Shown here one piece after another: positions 35,583 through 47,887 of a DNA stretch of 64,000 nt. The notes below the pieces were generated by a model. The model did not search any database. It was not told where the DNA came from and worked only from the letters and a program-made list of their open reading frames with translations. The stretch lies in assembly GCA_016165875.1 (NCBI GenBank), contig JABBOT010000014.1, positions 7,855,255-7,919,254 on the forward strand. Direction: 5' to 3'. How positions within the stretch are numbered: the stretch's first letter is position 1; each line of letters begins with the position of its first letter. This stretch comes from Acanthopleura granulata (Eukaryota; Mollusca; Polyplacophora; Chitonida; Chitonidae). The translations under genes were made by a program, and so were the position numbers.

Positions 35583-36349
35583 TATTACATGCTTTTCTAC
35601 AGCATTATGTAGATATACATATGTGTGCACTTTTTTGTGCGACTTAATTCTAACATCAAAGTAAGCTTACAGGTAGTAAAGCTGAGGAAAGGTGTGTATT
35701 ACTGTTAAAACTAGTAAGACTGTATTCAAGGTGTGCTAGCCCTATATGTATACAATGTACCTGTGACCACGTCAGGATCAAAACCTTGACAGGTGTAACA
35801 AAAACAAAAAAAAAAAAAAACACATCAGGTTATATCAATGAAAGTCCCCCAACAATGGGATCCAGAAAGGGAGGGTGCCGTTTAAGGATAGATAAAAATC
35901 TTACAGGGCATACAACTGTCACAGGCATGAAACGTGTAAGGATAAAATTCTAATTTAAGCATTCGTGCAAGCAAGCATAGCATGCACTTTAAGCTTTCAC
36001 AGATAAGGCAAGAGGAGATATACCTGTACAAAACATACGTCTATATATACCATATATACACAGACAAGCAAACATTAGTAAAATGTAATGCAAAAAAACC
36101 AAAAACGATCCCGTTTGCACGTATTCACATTCTCCCTTCACTTCTAGTACTTATTCAGTATCAAATGGTCAGTTCATTTGTCTTCGACATTACATGTTCA
36201 TAGAACTAAAGGTTTCGAAAATACCAATTATTAGTTATAAATACATTTGTGTTCACATCAATAAGGCTTTATTCCCTTTCCACCTTAATCTCTGAGTGAT
36301 TTTCAACTCTAAATCATTACCTCACATATTGCCACTATTATGTGGTGTC
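35583..36349. other. Non-coding sequence, no gene seen
   Basis: A-tract at 35801-35820; otherwise unique AT-rich sequence. Confidence 0.4.
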
Positions 36350-36588
36350 GAAGCCTCAGTGGCCTATTGGTGATATAGCGTGCTAACTAGTGCAGTGCAA
36401 TGACCAGGAGCCTCTCACCAACGAAGTCCCTGTGAGTTCAAGTCCATCTACGGCCGCATTCTTCCTCTACATTTTTACCTGACTGCCAGCAACCTGCCGA
36501 TTTCCTCCCACCATAATGCAGGCCCTCATTGTATATGTAAAATGCTCTTGAGTAGGGCATAAAACATTAATCAAATAAACAAAGAAAT
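36350..36588 (+). mobile_element. tRNA-derived SINE, old diverged near full-length copy
   Basis: The order head (GCCTCAGTGGCC), GTGAGTTCAAGTCC, CCAGCAACCTGC, CCTCCCACCATAATGC and tail ATTAATCAAATAAAC is kept with many substitutions and one deletion in the body. Imperfectly matching flanks (TATTATGTGGTGTCGAAGC and TATTGTATGGGGTCAAGC) may be a decayed duplication. Confidence 0.8.
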
Positions 36589-37350
36589 ATTGTATGGGGT
36601 CAAGCAGAAGTCATTCCTCCACACAACACAATAGTTTATAAACATGACACTGCGCTGAAATTTTCATCATTAAGGAACCTTCCTCATCTGTTTCGCCTAC
36701 AAACACGGACGATCTCATGCCTATTAATAAATGATTTCATGGCCTCAGAAAATTTTACAAATACTAGTTATGTAATTACAAGTATATAGGCTGGAATTAA
36801 TTCGTCGTCTTCTTCTTCACCTCCAGGCCCTAGGACATATGAGTACAAAGACAACGTAAAGCATGTACAATGAATCAGTCCACATTTTCTTGAAATAAAT
36901 GTTTACTGCAGGCACTGCCTGCATGTGTAAACTAAAACAGTTATCTTACCACTGTTTAAATCTGGGAATCCACTGCCTGCAATAGCCGAAATGTTTCTCT
37001 CCACGGTCTCTCCCTACAGTGACAAACTACGCAGCAGACCCAAGCTTCAGATACACTGTATCACGCATATAATGGCCACATACATGCAAAGCTCACTTCA
37101 TCTACATAAAAACAGATGGACAGACACAAACCTGTTCCCAGCAACTCCAGGATCAGGAAATTCAAATTCTCTCCATAATTAATTAATATTTTTCCACATC
37201 AGCCTGGATATAAACTGTCACATATTTTCTTCAGCATTAGCTGGAGAGACTGATTTTTTCCCCCCTGACCTGTGCTACAGTATAATACATGTACTGTTCA
37301 CGATCTTGTGTTCTGACGTTACACACCCATATCAGAAGCCGTCCATGAAG
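36589..37350. other. Non-coding sequence, no gene seen
   Basis: Unique AT-rich sequence between a SINE and a microsatellite. Confidence 0.4.
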
Positions 37351-37356
37351 TGTGTA

Positions 37357-37390
<34 letters not shown>

Positions 37391-37410
37391 CATACACACA
37401 CACACACACA
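37351..37410. repeat. (TG)n(TA)n(CA)n self-complementary microsatellite
   Basis: TGTGTATGTGTGTGTG leads into about 11 TA units and then CATACACACACACACACA. The whole block is nearly palindromic, so it can form a cruciform, and its alternating purine-pyrimidine arms can adopt Z-DNA. Confidence 0.9.
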
Positions 37411-38039
37411 AAGATCCTTATGTTAAAGGCCCATGTATTAATGTAAGAGACATAGTATACTCATTTGCCATAGTTGTGACAGATTGTACAAGTTCAGGTT
37501 TTTGTTTCACCCGGTCCCTCCCTTCCTGAAAGACCTAGCAATAAGGGTCCTGCGACAGGAGGGTGGTGCAAGTTTGAGAGAGGGGGAATGGATGTTTCTT
37601 GGAATGAGCGGAGAGTTCCTGCAAAATTTATCAAAGTCAAATGTTTATGAACACGAGAGTTTTGATTATTGTGGACCCCGGACAATGCGCAGAATTGTTG
37701 TGAGTTTCATAGTTCTTAATTCCTTAACCTCTGAGTTCGTATGTATGTCTGCCGAATGAATAAGTTCGTCGTATCATGATGCTGTTGTTTCACCTGTATA
37801 CAAACTTAGGCTATAATTTCAAATAACTAAAACTCATCAACACTGGGGCATTTAATCGTAACGACAAGAAGTACATGGAGTGATCGTGACAATATCATTG
37901 TGTATTAACACTGATGTGTGAATGCGAGGTCATTACTCTAGCGATGGTTGAGAAACAGACTGAGTTAAGTTAATGATTATTTCAAGATTCGATGCCGTTC
38001 TAAATCAGGGTTTCTTGTATTCTTTGTACAGCTTGAACC

Positions 38040-38120
38040 ACGTTCACGTCCACGGTTACGTTCACGTCCACGCTTACGTTCACGTCCACGTTTACGTCCA
38101 CCATGACGTTGACGTGCACG
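38040..38120. repeat. 18-bp tandem repeat rich in ACGT
   Basis: GTTCACGTCCAC alternates with GGTTAC, GCTTAC and variants, giving about four 18-base units, then decays to ATGACGTTGACGTGCACG. An inverted pair TCGATCG/CGATCGA (38122-38128, 38135-38141) adjoins it. The minus strand reads an open arginine-rich frame (38155 to 37977) with no start codon. Confidence 0.85.
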
Positions 38121-39174
38121 CTCGATCGCTATGACGATCGATGGTATTGGCTCTTACTTATGGTTTGCCGATGTTATGAAGAATTCATAGATAACAAAGC
38201 AATGTTTCTATATATTGCATATGGAGCTGTAATAAAGTGTCTCGTGTGTTTTGAATAAACGTGCTGATCTGAATTTGTCCACTACAATTAAAGGTTCAAT
38301 GGCAGACACTTTTTTCTCGACTCACAAATGCCGTATGACTAATTCATAATGGTTCGCTGCTACATTGTCTCCATAACAGCTCTTCGGGAGAGAGTAGTTA
38401 TGCATGGGTTTGTTCAGGCAGAACTCCAGTGATTGAAGAACAGCCACTGTAGCCAGTCAGGCACTTCTGATGTTCACAGGAAGCCAGCAGTGCCTACGGA
38501 TCTGGCGCGATAACAATAGTTTATAGTGTGATGCAGGTGAAAATCTGCATTACATCATCATTCCGTGCGCACTCGTACTGCAAGGCTTCCAGGCGTGTCG
38601 GCTACCATGGCGAGGAACACAACTTTAAACTTGAAACACGCAAAGAACAACTGTGACCAAAAATTTCTGACCGTGTTTGATTTAATAAAAAAATAACTCA
38701 CATCACTTGAAGAATGAAACATAAGCGAACATACAGTAACTACATTTAAAAAGTCCATTGAATTCACTGACTATAATTTCATTCGTTAATACGTACAACA
38801 TCTAGGGTGGTCTGTATTACTGAACAAGAAAAAGCTCTGTAACACTGGGACTCATCAAGCAGGTAATACAATGACAAAAAAGAAATTACAACTGTTTGCC
38901 AACAAAAGATCCTTGAATTACAAACTACCACCAAAGACATAAAAACTAATATGTAGTAATTCGCAATGAATGAAAAGTTGATTTGGGGTCTTTTTTTTTT
39001 TTCTTTGTTTATACAACAGGTTGCCTTCATCATTCTCTGTGGATTCCTGGCAACAATATATCTGCCAATCTCATATCATCACTGTTTGTAACAGCATGGC
39101 AGTGAAACTTTAGCATTTCAGAGAAGAAAATCTGTTCGTTGACACGATCCATTATTTCTAATTATTCATTCACG

Positions 39175-39225
39175 ATTTATTCATTTGACTAGTGTCAAGA
39201 ATATTTCAATTTCAAAAGGGCTGTC
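39175..39225 (-). mobile_element. SINE 3' end fragment, diverged
   Basis: GATTTATTCATTTGACTAGT then GTCAAGAATATTTCAATTTC resembles the inverted 3' part of the main SINE. Confidence 0.45.
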
Positions 39226-40059
39226 GCCTTTTTTGTGTATTGGTAACTGTAACAAGAGCAAAGAAATAACATTTAACTGGCTAATACAATATCGCATAAG
39301 ACATAAATTTTTATGAAAGCAATTACAAAAGTTAAATTGTAACTGAAACCCAAAACTTAAAGTATACACGTAACGGTGACGAAAGTCAAAGCATGATCAC
39401 AACTAGCCATCGTACAAAAAAAGTTTCACATTTTCACTACAAAATTTATGGAAGGACAATATAAGATAAATAAGCAAATGATTGTTGTGCAACGCTACTA
39501 AAATAATCGATATAGACGGGTCTAATTACAAGTGCATATAACTGAATTCAGAAGGTAAAGAACTTTAGTACTCCTAAATCCCTCGCACATTCTTCCTCTT
39601 GGGATAAGTCTTATGAAGCACTGATTATTTGCTTTAATTACTACATTGCATTTAAGTTGTGTATATTTTCTGGTCTATTACTTACTATCAGTTGATGTAT
39701 TTCATTTGCATCACATGCAACAAATGATACACCAATGCTTATTTCCGAAATTTGTATTCTTTTTTTCCTATGTTTTTTTTTTATATATATATATCCACGG
39801 TCAAAAAATTTTTTTGACTTCCAGTGAACAGTGCACTAAAGTATGTTAATCCCAAACAATCGCTGAACATTAACTGATCTGTAAGAATCATTTAAATAAA
39901 CCCTTACCGGAGTGGTAAGCAAGGACAGAGCTGTGCACCAATCTTGAATTGTCCAATGCATTCCTCAGCCTATCAGTATTCAGGGAATTGTAATCTCTTC
40001 CTCATGACTATTCATTCAAGCTTCACTGATTTCACCAAGGTAAAAATAGCCAAATTTTA

Positions 40060-40500
40060 TGAGGGTTTAATTTAATTTCAGACATCTTCCAACACCTGAG
40101 GCTATTGCAGGCAGAAGCCATCAAAGCGAATTAAACATTTAATTAACATCCGCTTAGGACTTGTTCCCATGGATACAACACCCGCATTCAACACCGAATA
40201 CTTTGGGATGATTTGCATATCAAGGCCAGTTGTCGCCGGTCAATCACATGAGTCAGATTTGGAGGAATTCCAGATCTTCACCAACAGAGCAACAAATTAT
40301 GCGCGTTGCAGAGCCTTGTCCTTGTCACAGGAATCGGCTAATTGCCGAGTCTAACTGCCTCTGGCACCATGATTCAAATGCGGTGCTGGGTTCCAATTAA
40401 CAAATTACCCTTTGTAATCAGGCTATAACTGGCCTGCCATCAGTAACTTCTGGTCACAGCTGCATAAACACACAGGCATCATCTGCCTGGGTAACATCTA
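40060..40500. promoter_or_regulatory. GC-richer island, candidate cis-regulatory element
   Basis: The block carries GCGAATTAAAC, TTTAATTAAC, CCAATTAACAAATTACCC and a CCCTTTGTAATC phrase (a SOX/TCF-like ACAAAGGG core on the minus strand), with two E-boxes. It is repeat-free. The 61-codon frame inside (40169-40354) has no recognised domain. Confidence 0.3.
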
Positions 40501-40990
40501 ACTTCAAACAGCAGTAAATTTTTCATCTCAAGGCATGTTTTAGTTTCTATACATCACATCACAGATCTACATCAAAACCACTACATTAAAAAAACCCCTT
40601 TATTCTTAGTTTGCTCAGCGAGTGATCCTGCATAAAACTTTGAGTATCCTTAAAAAACATTCTGATTGTAATGTCACGTGAATATAACGGAACTTCTCCT
40701 CCCTGCTAGAGGTAATGCGAGACAAGAATATTACATGGATACATGTGACTTCACGAAGCTGCTCAAGGTGATTCTGCCAAGAACAGAATGGTTATCAAGG
40801 ATATTGTAAGGATTTGATTATAATCACTAGCAACGTCCAAACCACACAAGGGGGGTTCAAAATCGACAGGCTGCGGTTGACAGGTGGCAGTGTTTGTACG
40901 CCTCAAAGATCTCCTATTCATTGTTTTATATAGGCTTGATAGAAGTATCAACCGAGAGAAAGGCTGTTGATTCAGATTTTGATGGATTTA

Positions 40991-41235
40991 TTTTATTTAT
41001 TTATTTGATTGGTGTTTTACGCTGTACTCAAGAATATTTCACTTATACGACGACGGCCAGCATTATTGGGGGTGGAAACCGCGAAGAGTCCGCAGGCTGC
41101 TGGCAGACCTTCCCAGGTACGGCCGGAGAGGAAGCCAGCGTGAGCTGGGCTTGAACTCACAGAGACCCTATTAGTGGGAGACTTCGATCATTGCGCTGCA
41201 TTAGCGTGCTAACCGACTGAGCCACGGAGGTCCCC
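40991..41235 (-). mobile_element. Full-length tRNA-derived SINE with target-site duplication
   Basis: The head GGACCTCCGTGGCTCAGTC then GGTTAGCACGC, the B box and the AATCAAATAAATAAAT tail are all intact on the minus strand. There is a small body deletion. The 12-bp repeat TTGATGGATTTA flanks it exactly (40979-40990 and 41236-41247), so it looks like a fairly recent insertion. Confidence 0.95.
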
Positions 41236-41247
41236 TTGATGGATTTA

Positions 41248-43584
41248 GAGTTGATAATTGTAACAAAATCAATGCATGCACTGGCAAATTTCACTTGCTT
41301 ATGTGCCTTACCATCAAAGTACACAAGTTTATCAGCTATGATATCAGGTAGACATCAGCAAACAAACTGTTTACTGATATAAACTGTAAACTTTAAGACA
41401 ATATCAGAGAAGGGAAATATGAGGATTGCTATCCTTATTACTACGGAAAAATTTTCCAGAAATCCACAGGCTTTTACTGTGCAGAAATGTCAATTATGTT
41501 ACGAATGAATCCAGTGTGCACGCAGTTTGTAGCCACTCACTTTCACTCAGTCTGTCTGTTAATTTTTTGTCAAGGCTTAGAAATAAACAGATATTTGTAG
41601 TTTGCCAAAAGAAAACAATGTCCTCATCCCCCATCAAGACAAACATGACATCAAAGAATCCTTCACAACCTTCTAGCGCCCTGACACAACACAACTCCTC
41701 GTTGCCACAACAAGGGATTCCTGTCTACCCAATGCCGTATTGGCAGTGTTTATTGATAAATGCAAATACTTGGCCAACACTCGAGAAGTGTCCATTTACT
41801 CGGGATAAATGCACTTGGTGGCTATAGACGAGGCAAAACTCAACACGTCTTGTTAGGTTCTGTGAATATACACTTCACCCTAATGAGGAATAATGTCATC
41901 ATCCTGATACCAGTGCATATATATGTATGGAGAAAATGACAAGAATAAGTGCGTGTAACTGGTGCTTAACAATTCAATAGTACATTGGACATGTTAAAAA
42001 CTGTCATCTGGAATGTGACACTACATATTCAATGTGATCCTTTCTCCTCCGTTGATCTGCCCCCCCCCCCAGCCAAAACACAGTCAATGAACATATTAAA
42101 TATACTTATAAAATTTACACATAAATAAAATAAAACATAATGAAGTATCAAATACACATATAAATTATAAATACCATTCAAGGTGAAGGAATAAATCTTG
42201 GAGAGATATTCTGTCTATTTACATAAGAATGATAACCAATATATTATATTCAATATACGACTGACAAACACTTGCCATTGTATTAGCTCCCTTACAATGT
42301 TCTTGACACATTTTCCAACATTACAAACACACAGGGGGTAACTGCCGTGCATGTACAGTGTATAACCATAAAAAGCTGAGAGAGGGTTTTTAAATTTTTA
42401 AATCCTGTTTGACATTATTGTTTACTAGATCTAAAGTTGCACACTTGTGTTTTTTGTCATAATTTATGATCTTTACTATATCTAATGTTGCACACTTGTG
42501 CCTTTTGTCATAGTTTATGATCTTTGGCTTTTAACAGACTGTACTGCATATCTTGGATGCTTCTGCTTGTGTACGTGGCAATATCAGTATTTTTTTTTAG
42601 CTGGAATATACATGCAGTTAATCTTGCATAAAATCATAATCACTCACTATTTTTACACATACACTTTTTAAAAATAATTTTGCCACTTCAGGCAAGATGA
42701 TTATCCCTCCAGATACGACTTAATTAACAGAGAGTAACCAAGTGGAAACGATATAAAGAACACAAAAGACGTAGGAACTTCTGAACCCACAAGGAAATTC
42801 AACTCGCCCATAAAATCCTAGTATTTACTACCCTCTAAATATTATGAACACAAAGCCTATAGCAAAAAAACTAAGAACCTGTAACACTCTGTTGACACTG
42901 TTAAATTCCACATCCATACTCCAAAAGAAAAAGAAAAAAAAGAAAAAAACATAAACAAGTTTTCTAACCACGATTACAAAAAGCTTGCTCCCCAAATAAG
43001 CCTGTAATGATGAATCTCGTCCGACAAGTTAAACTTGTTGCCACAGCTCGTTGAACAATGAACTTGTACACTGTCACATTTCACCCATGTCGCTTTTGAT
43101 TGATATACGCAGTGGCAATTCCTCTGCTCGAGTTAAGCTCGAGTTAAACCAGAAGCTAAGCTGACAAGGTCCTCGGGCAAAATGTCATTCGGTAGCCTAT
43201 CGTGTGTTATGAACAAATTTCCAAACCGCTATCTTTGTATGTAATTAATTAGCTTTGTTCATTCAAATCTAGTGTAGCATGAAGTCTGCATGTGCCCAAT
43301 GATGAAAATTTACAGGTAATTCTCAGGTAATTCACATAGACCCACAAGTTGTTGCTTAAACCATAAATCCGATAAAAGTCTTGTGAGGCTTACATGTAAT
43401 TTAGATCAATTAACACATTACGTAAACAAGCTTTCACGATGCTACCTGAACTGTTAATAAAACCATTAAGGTGTGATAATATCATAAAGGCAATAGAATA
43501 TAATCTGGCAATAATTATACTGCATATATGATACTATCCAAAATGTCACAATACTCTCTATGATGCTATGATATTCATGCAATG
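41248..43584. other. Non-coding; one short tandem duplication
   Basis: No gene is recognised. The 133-codon frame at 41426-41827 has no domain signature. A C-run lies at 42061-42071. Confidence 0.4.
42430..42525. repeat. 51-bp tandem duplication, about two copies
   Basis: TCTAAAGTTGCACACTTGTG begins at 42430 and TCTAATGTTGCACACTTGTG at 42481. Both are followed by TTTTGTCATA, then TTTATGATCTTT. Confidence 0.9.
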
Positions 43585-44422
43585 TCACTGTCTTGTCAAT
43601 ACTGTCTTTGGTGCTAATGCAATCAATTCTACATGTAAGTTGTATTGTCTTGTCAATATTGTCTTTGGTGCTAATGCACTCAATTCTACATGTAAGTTGT
43701 ATTGTCTTGTCAATACTCTCTACTCAATTCTACATATAAGTAGCTCTGTCTTGTCAATATTGTCTTTGGTGCTAACGCACTCAATTCTACACATAAGTTG
43801 TATTGTCTTGTCAATACTGTCTATGGTGCTAATGCACTCAATTCTACATGTAAATTGTACTATCTTACCAATACTATCTTTGGTGCTAAAGCACTCAATT
43901 CTACATGTAAGTTGTACTATCTTGTTAATACTGTCTATGGTGCTAATACACTCAATGTCTAAGTTGTACTATCTTGTCAATACTGTCTATGGTGCTAATA
44001 CACTCAATGTCTAAGTTGTATTGTCTTGTCAATACTGTCTATGGTGCTAATACACTCAATGCTATACGTAAGTTGTACTATCTTGTCAATACTGTCTATG
44101 GTGCCAATACACTCAATGCTACACGTAAGTTGTACTATCTTGTCAATACTGTCTATGGTGCTAATACACTCAATGCTACATGTAAGTTGTACTATCTTGT
44201 CAATACTGTCTATGGTGCTAATACACTCAATGCTACACGTAAGTTGTACTATCTTGTCAATACTGTCTATGGTGCTAATACACTCAATGCTACACATAAG
44301 TTGTACTATCTTGTCAATACTGTCTATGGTGCTAATACACTCAATGTCTAAGTTGTATTGTCTTGTCAATACTGTCTATGGTGCTAATACATTCAATGTC
44401 TAAGTTGTACTGTCTTGTCAAT
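43585..44422. repeat. 57-bp minisatellite, about 15 copies, with a 52-bp variant
   Basis: Each unit contains CTTGTCAATACTGTCTATGG then TGCTAATACACTCAATGC, followed by TACACGTAAGTTGTACTAT. Left-hand copies are older variants (GTCTTTGG, CAATTCTACATG). Right-hand copies (from about 44030) are nearly identical, which points to recent expansion. Some copies lack five bases (CAATGTCTAAG). Because 57 is divisible by three, 19-residue repeats stay open in several frames on both strands; these are not treated as genes. Confidence 0.97.
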
Positions 44423-45280
44423 GATACTTATATGCCATTAAATGCGCAAACCGCACTGTATTGTCAACAGTGTTCTTTTACCTGCAATATGTCACTGACA
44501 GTATCACCTAAACTACATCAACATATAACGCAAGATATCACAATCTTGCCCAAGACACCATGTCACATGTATAGCCATAACAATATGACGATTACACACC
44601 ACACTGTGGCAGGATGGAGCCATATTCTGACTGAATTGCTGAAACTGTATTGATAATACTAGTCATAAACAGTACATATAATGCGTGAATGTAATCACTG
44701 ACGTAAAATGTCAGTAACAATAACTCGTATCTCATTTTGTAGGTGATGTATTAGAGTACTTACACTGACCAATTTCACGCTCTATCAGCACTGACAACAC
44801 ATAGCTTCCTTCTTTTGCATCTCACTTGAATCTTGTTGTCAAAGGTATGAAGTAATCCAGGGTAAAAACCCTTGAATTCCTCTTTCTGAAAATAGAATAA
44901 AATAAAAAAAAAACGCTCTGTGAGTCAATTATACGTACATACGAATTACTTCAATTATATCTCTTGTGATAGATTTCATAGATCGCAACATACATTTAGC
45001 CAGAATTTGAAATCAGGGTGTCTCATCTGCACTTCTCCCTATTTTTGCCCTATGTCTCCCATGTCAAGTTTAAATTGTCAGAATACAGTGCCTCAAAGAC
45101 AAAAGCCACAATTCCCCCCCCCCCACCTGCCCATCCAACATAACTCACTGTTCCCAAACAGAGCTTGCTAATTAATCTTAATTGATATATTCATCAACAC
45201 ACTATTATACACGTACAGTATATGCCACTTCGTTCATCAAATTTGCATTTTGAACACTGTCTATTATACATATAACAGGC
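44423..45280. other. Non-coding sequence, no gene seen
   Basis: Unique AT-rich DNA; a C-run at 45115-45124. Confidence 0.4.
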
Positions 45281-45440
45281 CCTCGCTGGTCTACAGGTAT
45301 AATACCACCTGTCAAAAGACTTCCCCTGGCTTGGACCACTGACATTGGGAGTTCAAATCCAGAGGGAGCTGGACATGTTGCGGCTTTAGGCCAGTAAATT
45401 TGTCAGGTACCTGCTGATCACAGTGTCATGGCATTTGCAC
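45281..45440 (+). mobile_element. Second tRNA-derived SINE, proline-tRNA-like head
   Basis: GGCCCTCGCTGGTCTACAGG then TATAATACC resembles the 5' half of a tRNA-Pro gene with its A box. GGGAGTTCAAATCCAG is a B box at normal tRNA spacing. The acceptor stem does not close well, and a body (GGACATGTTGCGGCTTTAGG, GTCAGGTACCTGC) follows. A SINE is therefore more likely than a functional tRNA. The 3' limit is uncertain. Confidence 0.5.
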
Positions 45441-46059
45441 AGGTAAGAAGAAGCTTAAGAAGCTTATAAGAAGCTTTTACAGATAACTGTCTAATCGCAA
45501 CAATAAATGAAATACTGCTTTACAGGAATATAAACAGCAGACTGATGTCCACGTGTACAGTTCTGTAGCTTATTGTACAGGGTGCTGGGTGCATTTAGCT
45601 ATACATCATTTTCATCTGCAGCTGATCCATGTACAGTAACTGGTACATACAGTGTACGCTCTATACGAACTGTCTGTTAACGAACGCTGGTATATGATGT
45701 ATTAATTACCTTGTTATCCTTTATTCTCTTTGACACATTTTGCAAGTGATCAAACATCTTTGATTGCATAAATACATATGTGACCGTACATGTAGAATGA
45801 ATTGGAGGAGATTATTGTTTCATAACTTGACATGTTTACCTGAGGACTGGCAACACAAGCTGGCTTATAACCACAGCTTCAACAAGGCCCTTTTCCTTAA
45901 CGCTTTAATTATCTGAGAACTGCTTAGACGTGTGAGAAAGAAGCCATTTAAACTAACCAAAAGAATCCCACGAGATACACCAAATGTTAACCAAATCACA
46001 GGGTGAAACACTTTGATAAAAATGTCAGTGTGTAAGCTGCCGTTTTTCTGCGGGACAAT
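45441..46059. other. Non-coding sequence, no gene seen
   Basis: Short AAGAAGCTT repeats at 45448-45476; otherwise unique. Confidence 0.4.
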
Positions 46060-46540
46060 CTCAGTGGGAAAGAAATAACATCATACAGTGCCGGGAGACT
46101 TAATAATAAGCAATGGTCTTCACCAGCCGCTTGCTCGTCTTCTCGCAGCCTGTCTACGGGGACATTTGCATTATTAACGAACGCAGCCAGCTAATTGAAT
46201 CCTGTCAATATCTTAGGGCTTTATCCTCCATAATTTCACTGACCAATGATGAGCTTCTTGGCCGTGGGGTATGATAAATTATTTGCCTGCTTCTGAGCAG
46301 TTGGCATCGGTTTCTTACGGCAGAAATTGTCAGCGGACAGTCTCGAGCACAGGACAATACATACACGTCCGACGTCGGCTGATTAAGATATAGTGGCCAG
46401 ATAAAAACTGGGTCGGGATCATCAAAACTTTTCCTTTCGACGCACTCCCAATTAATAACTTATTTCGGATAATCAATGATGACGGAACGACTGTTCTGAA
46501 GCTAATTGGGCTGCTGTTGTGATTAGATTGACATGATGGA
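46060..46540. promoter_or_regulatory. Homeodomain- and GATA-site-rich island, candidate enhancer
   Basis: Within 480 bases there are TAATAATAAGC, CATTATTAACG, GCTAATTGAATC, ATGATAAATTATT, CTGATTAAGATA, CCCAATTAATAAC and GCTAATTGGG, in a CpG-containing, repeat-free setting that contrasts with its flanks. The 88-codon frame starting at 46533 runs out of this block into AT-rich DNA and is not supported. Confidence 0.35.
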
Positions 46541-46798
46541 TCCCACGGAACTCAGATACGTACACATCAGCTTCAAGACATTGCTGTCAATCATTATTAT
46601 GAGTTTCTGGGACTTCACCTTTTTATTAGGTTTTCTCATTCCGGCAAAAAAAGATTATCAGCATTATTATAATGTAGCTGCTTTTTGGGGCGTGTCATGT
46701 GGGGTAAAAATACTTATAATTGCACCTGGCTTCGAACGACAGATCAAACTGGTAAGCTTTAAGTTTCAAACAATGCATCACCTGATATATAAACTCTA

Positions 46799-46895
46799 GT
46801 ATGCACTGTATTTTACCGAAAATTGAAATTTTTAAGTGACATTTTGCTTGATTCTGTTTGATTCATCCACCTTATAGAGCCACTTTAAGAGATGG
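46799..46895 (+). repeat. Unclassified dispersed repeat, copy 1
   Basis: AGTATGCACTGTATTTTACC, then CATTTTGCTTGATTCTG and GATTCATCCACCT. It aligns in the same order to 47888-47985. Confidence 0.65.
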
Positions 46896-47887
46896 GGGGG
46901 GGGGAGTTTGGTTAACCAAAGTTGGCATAAAAGATTGATTTTAAGGGATCAACGTCGTTCTTCTGAACATGCATTTCACAGGCGAAATTACTTTGGGTGA
47001 AATAAAGTAATCGTAAGCTGTTTTCCTAATTTACCACAGACTCATCATGAATGTACCTGTTCCCTCAGTTCTCGACTGATCCGCTTCAGACAGACATCTT
47101 CCGAAGAATTTTCAACAGAAAAAAACTCATCTGACAGCTTTACAACCATGCAGTTACAGTTGATGTCTCATCTTGATCATGCAGGGGCCCAATAATGAAC
47201 TAAGACATAACGAAACGCTCTTACACAGGAAATACTAACCTGCTTAAGGACATTAAGGCTTTGGGTATTTGAGAATTGGGCACATCACTACGTTAACAAT
47301 GACAGAATGACAGTATGACAGAATACAGTGTTTCACTTTTTGCTTTTCATGATATTCTTTTCTCGTTAAGTAGTGTGATACTCTACATTTGTAGGTTTTT
47401 ATATTACGTCTCTGATTACCTTGAAGTGCTCACCATGTATGCAACTGTTCAAAATATTCTATACACATCTAAAATGTGTCCTGTAATACCCACGATAGAC
47501 TGGATGGGGTTATCTCTGGGTTAATCCCATTACCCCTGAATACAAGGCCATTCCATGTTACTTCACATTTTTTGCATCGCACTTCAGTGTCTTGATGGCC
47601 TCTTTGATAAGACAATGTGTTAGGAAGTAAGATAGGGACAATGGAAAGCATGATTGTCAACTCGACCCACACGGCAAACCTTCATATTTTTAACACTGAG
47701 GTGTTTACAGAATTACTCAACATGCTTAAGATAAAGACAAAAAAACAACAAAAAAAAGGTTTCTCCTTACAATTAAACAAGATGACAAGTTAAAATTTTG
47801 CTCCGGTGGCCTAAAGCTTTTCACTTAGCCCGTCAGTTCTTATCAGCACTGGGAAATGACAAACCCTGTCAGCTGGTCCATGAAATA

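Larger units (their letters stand above)
37411..40059. other. Non-coding; contains an ACGT-rich repeat and a SINE remnant
   Basis: Apart from the two entries within it, this is unique AT-rich DNA with a T-tract at 38991-39002. No gene is recognised. Confidence 0.4.

Noticed and set aside
43568..44653. Several long overlapping frames on both strands
   Set aside because: They are produced by the 57-bp minisatellite, whose unit is divisible by three; several frames are open at once.
46533..46799. 88-codon frame with hydrophobic stretches
   Set aside because: It is AT-driven hydrophobic composition, with no supporting splice or domain signal.
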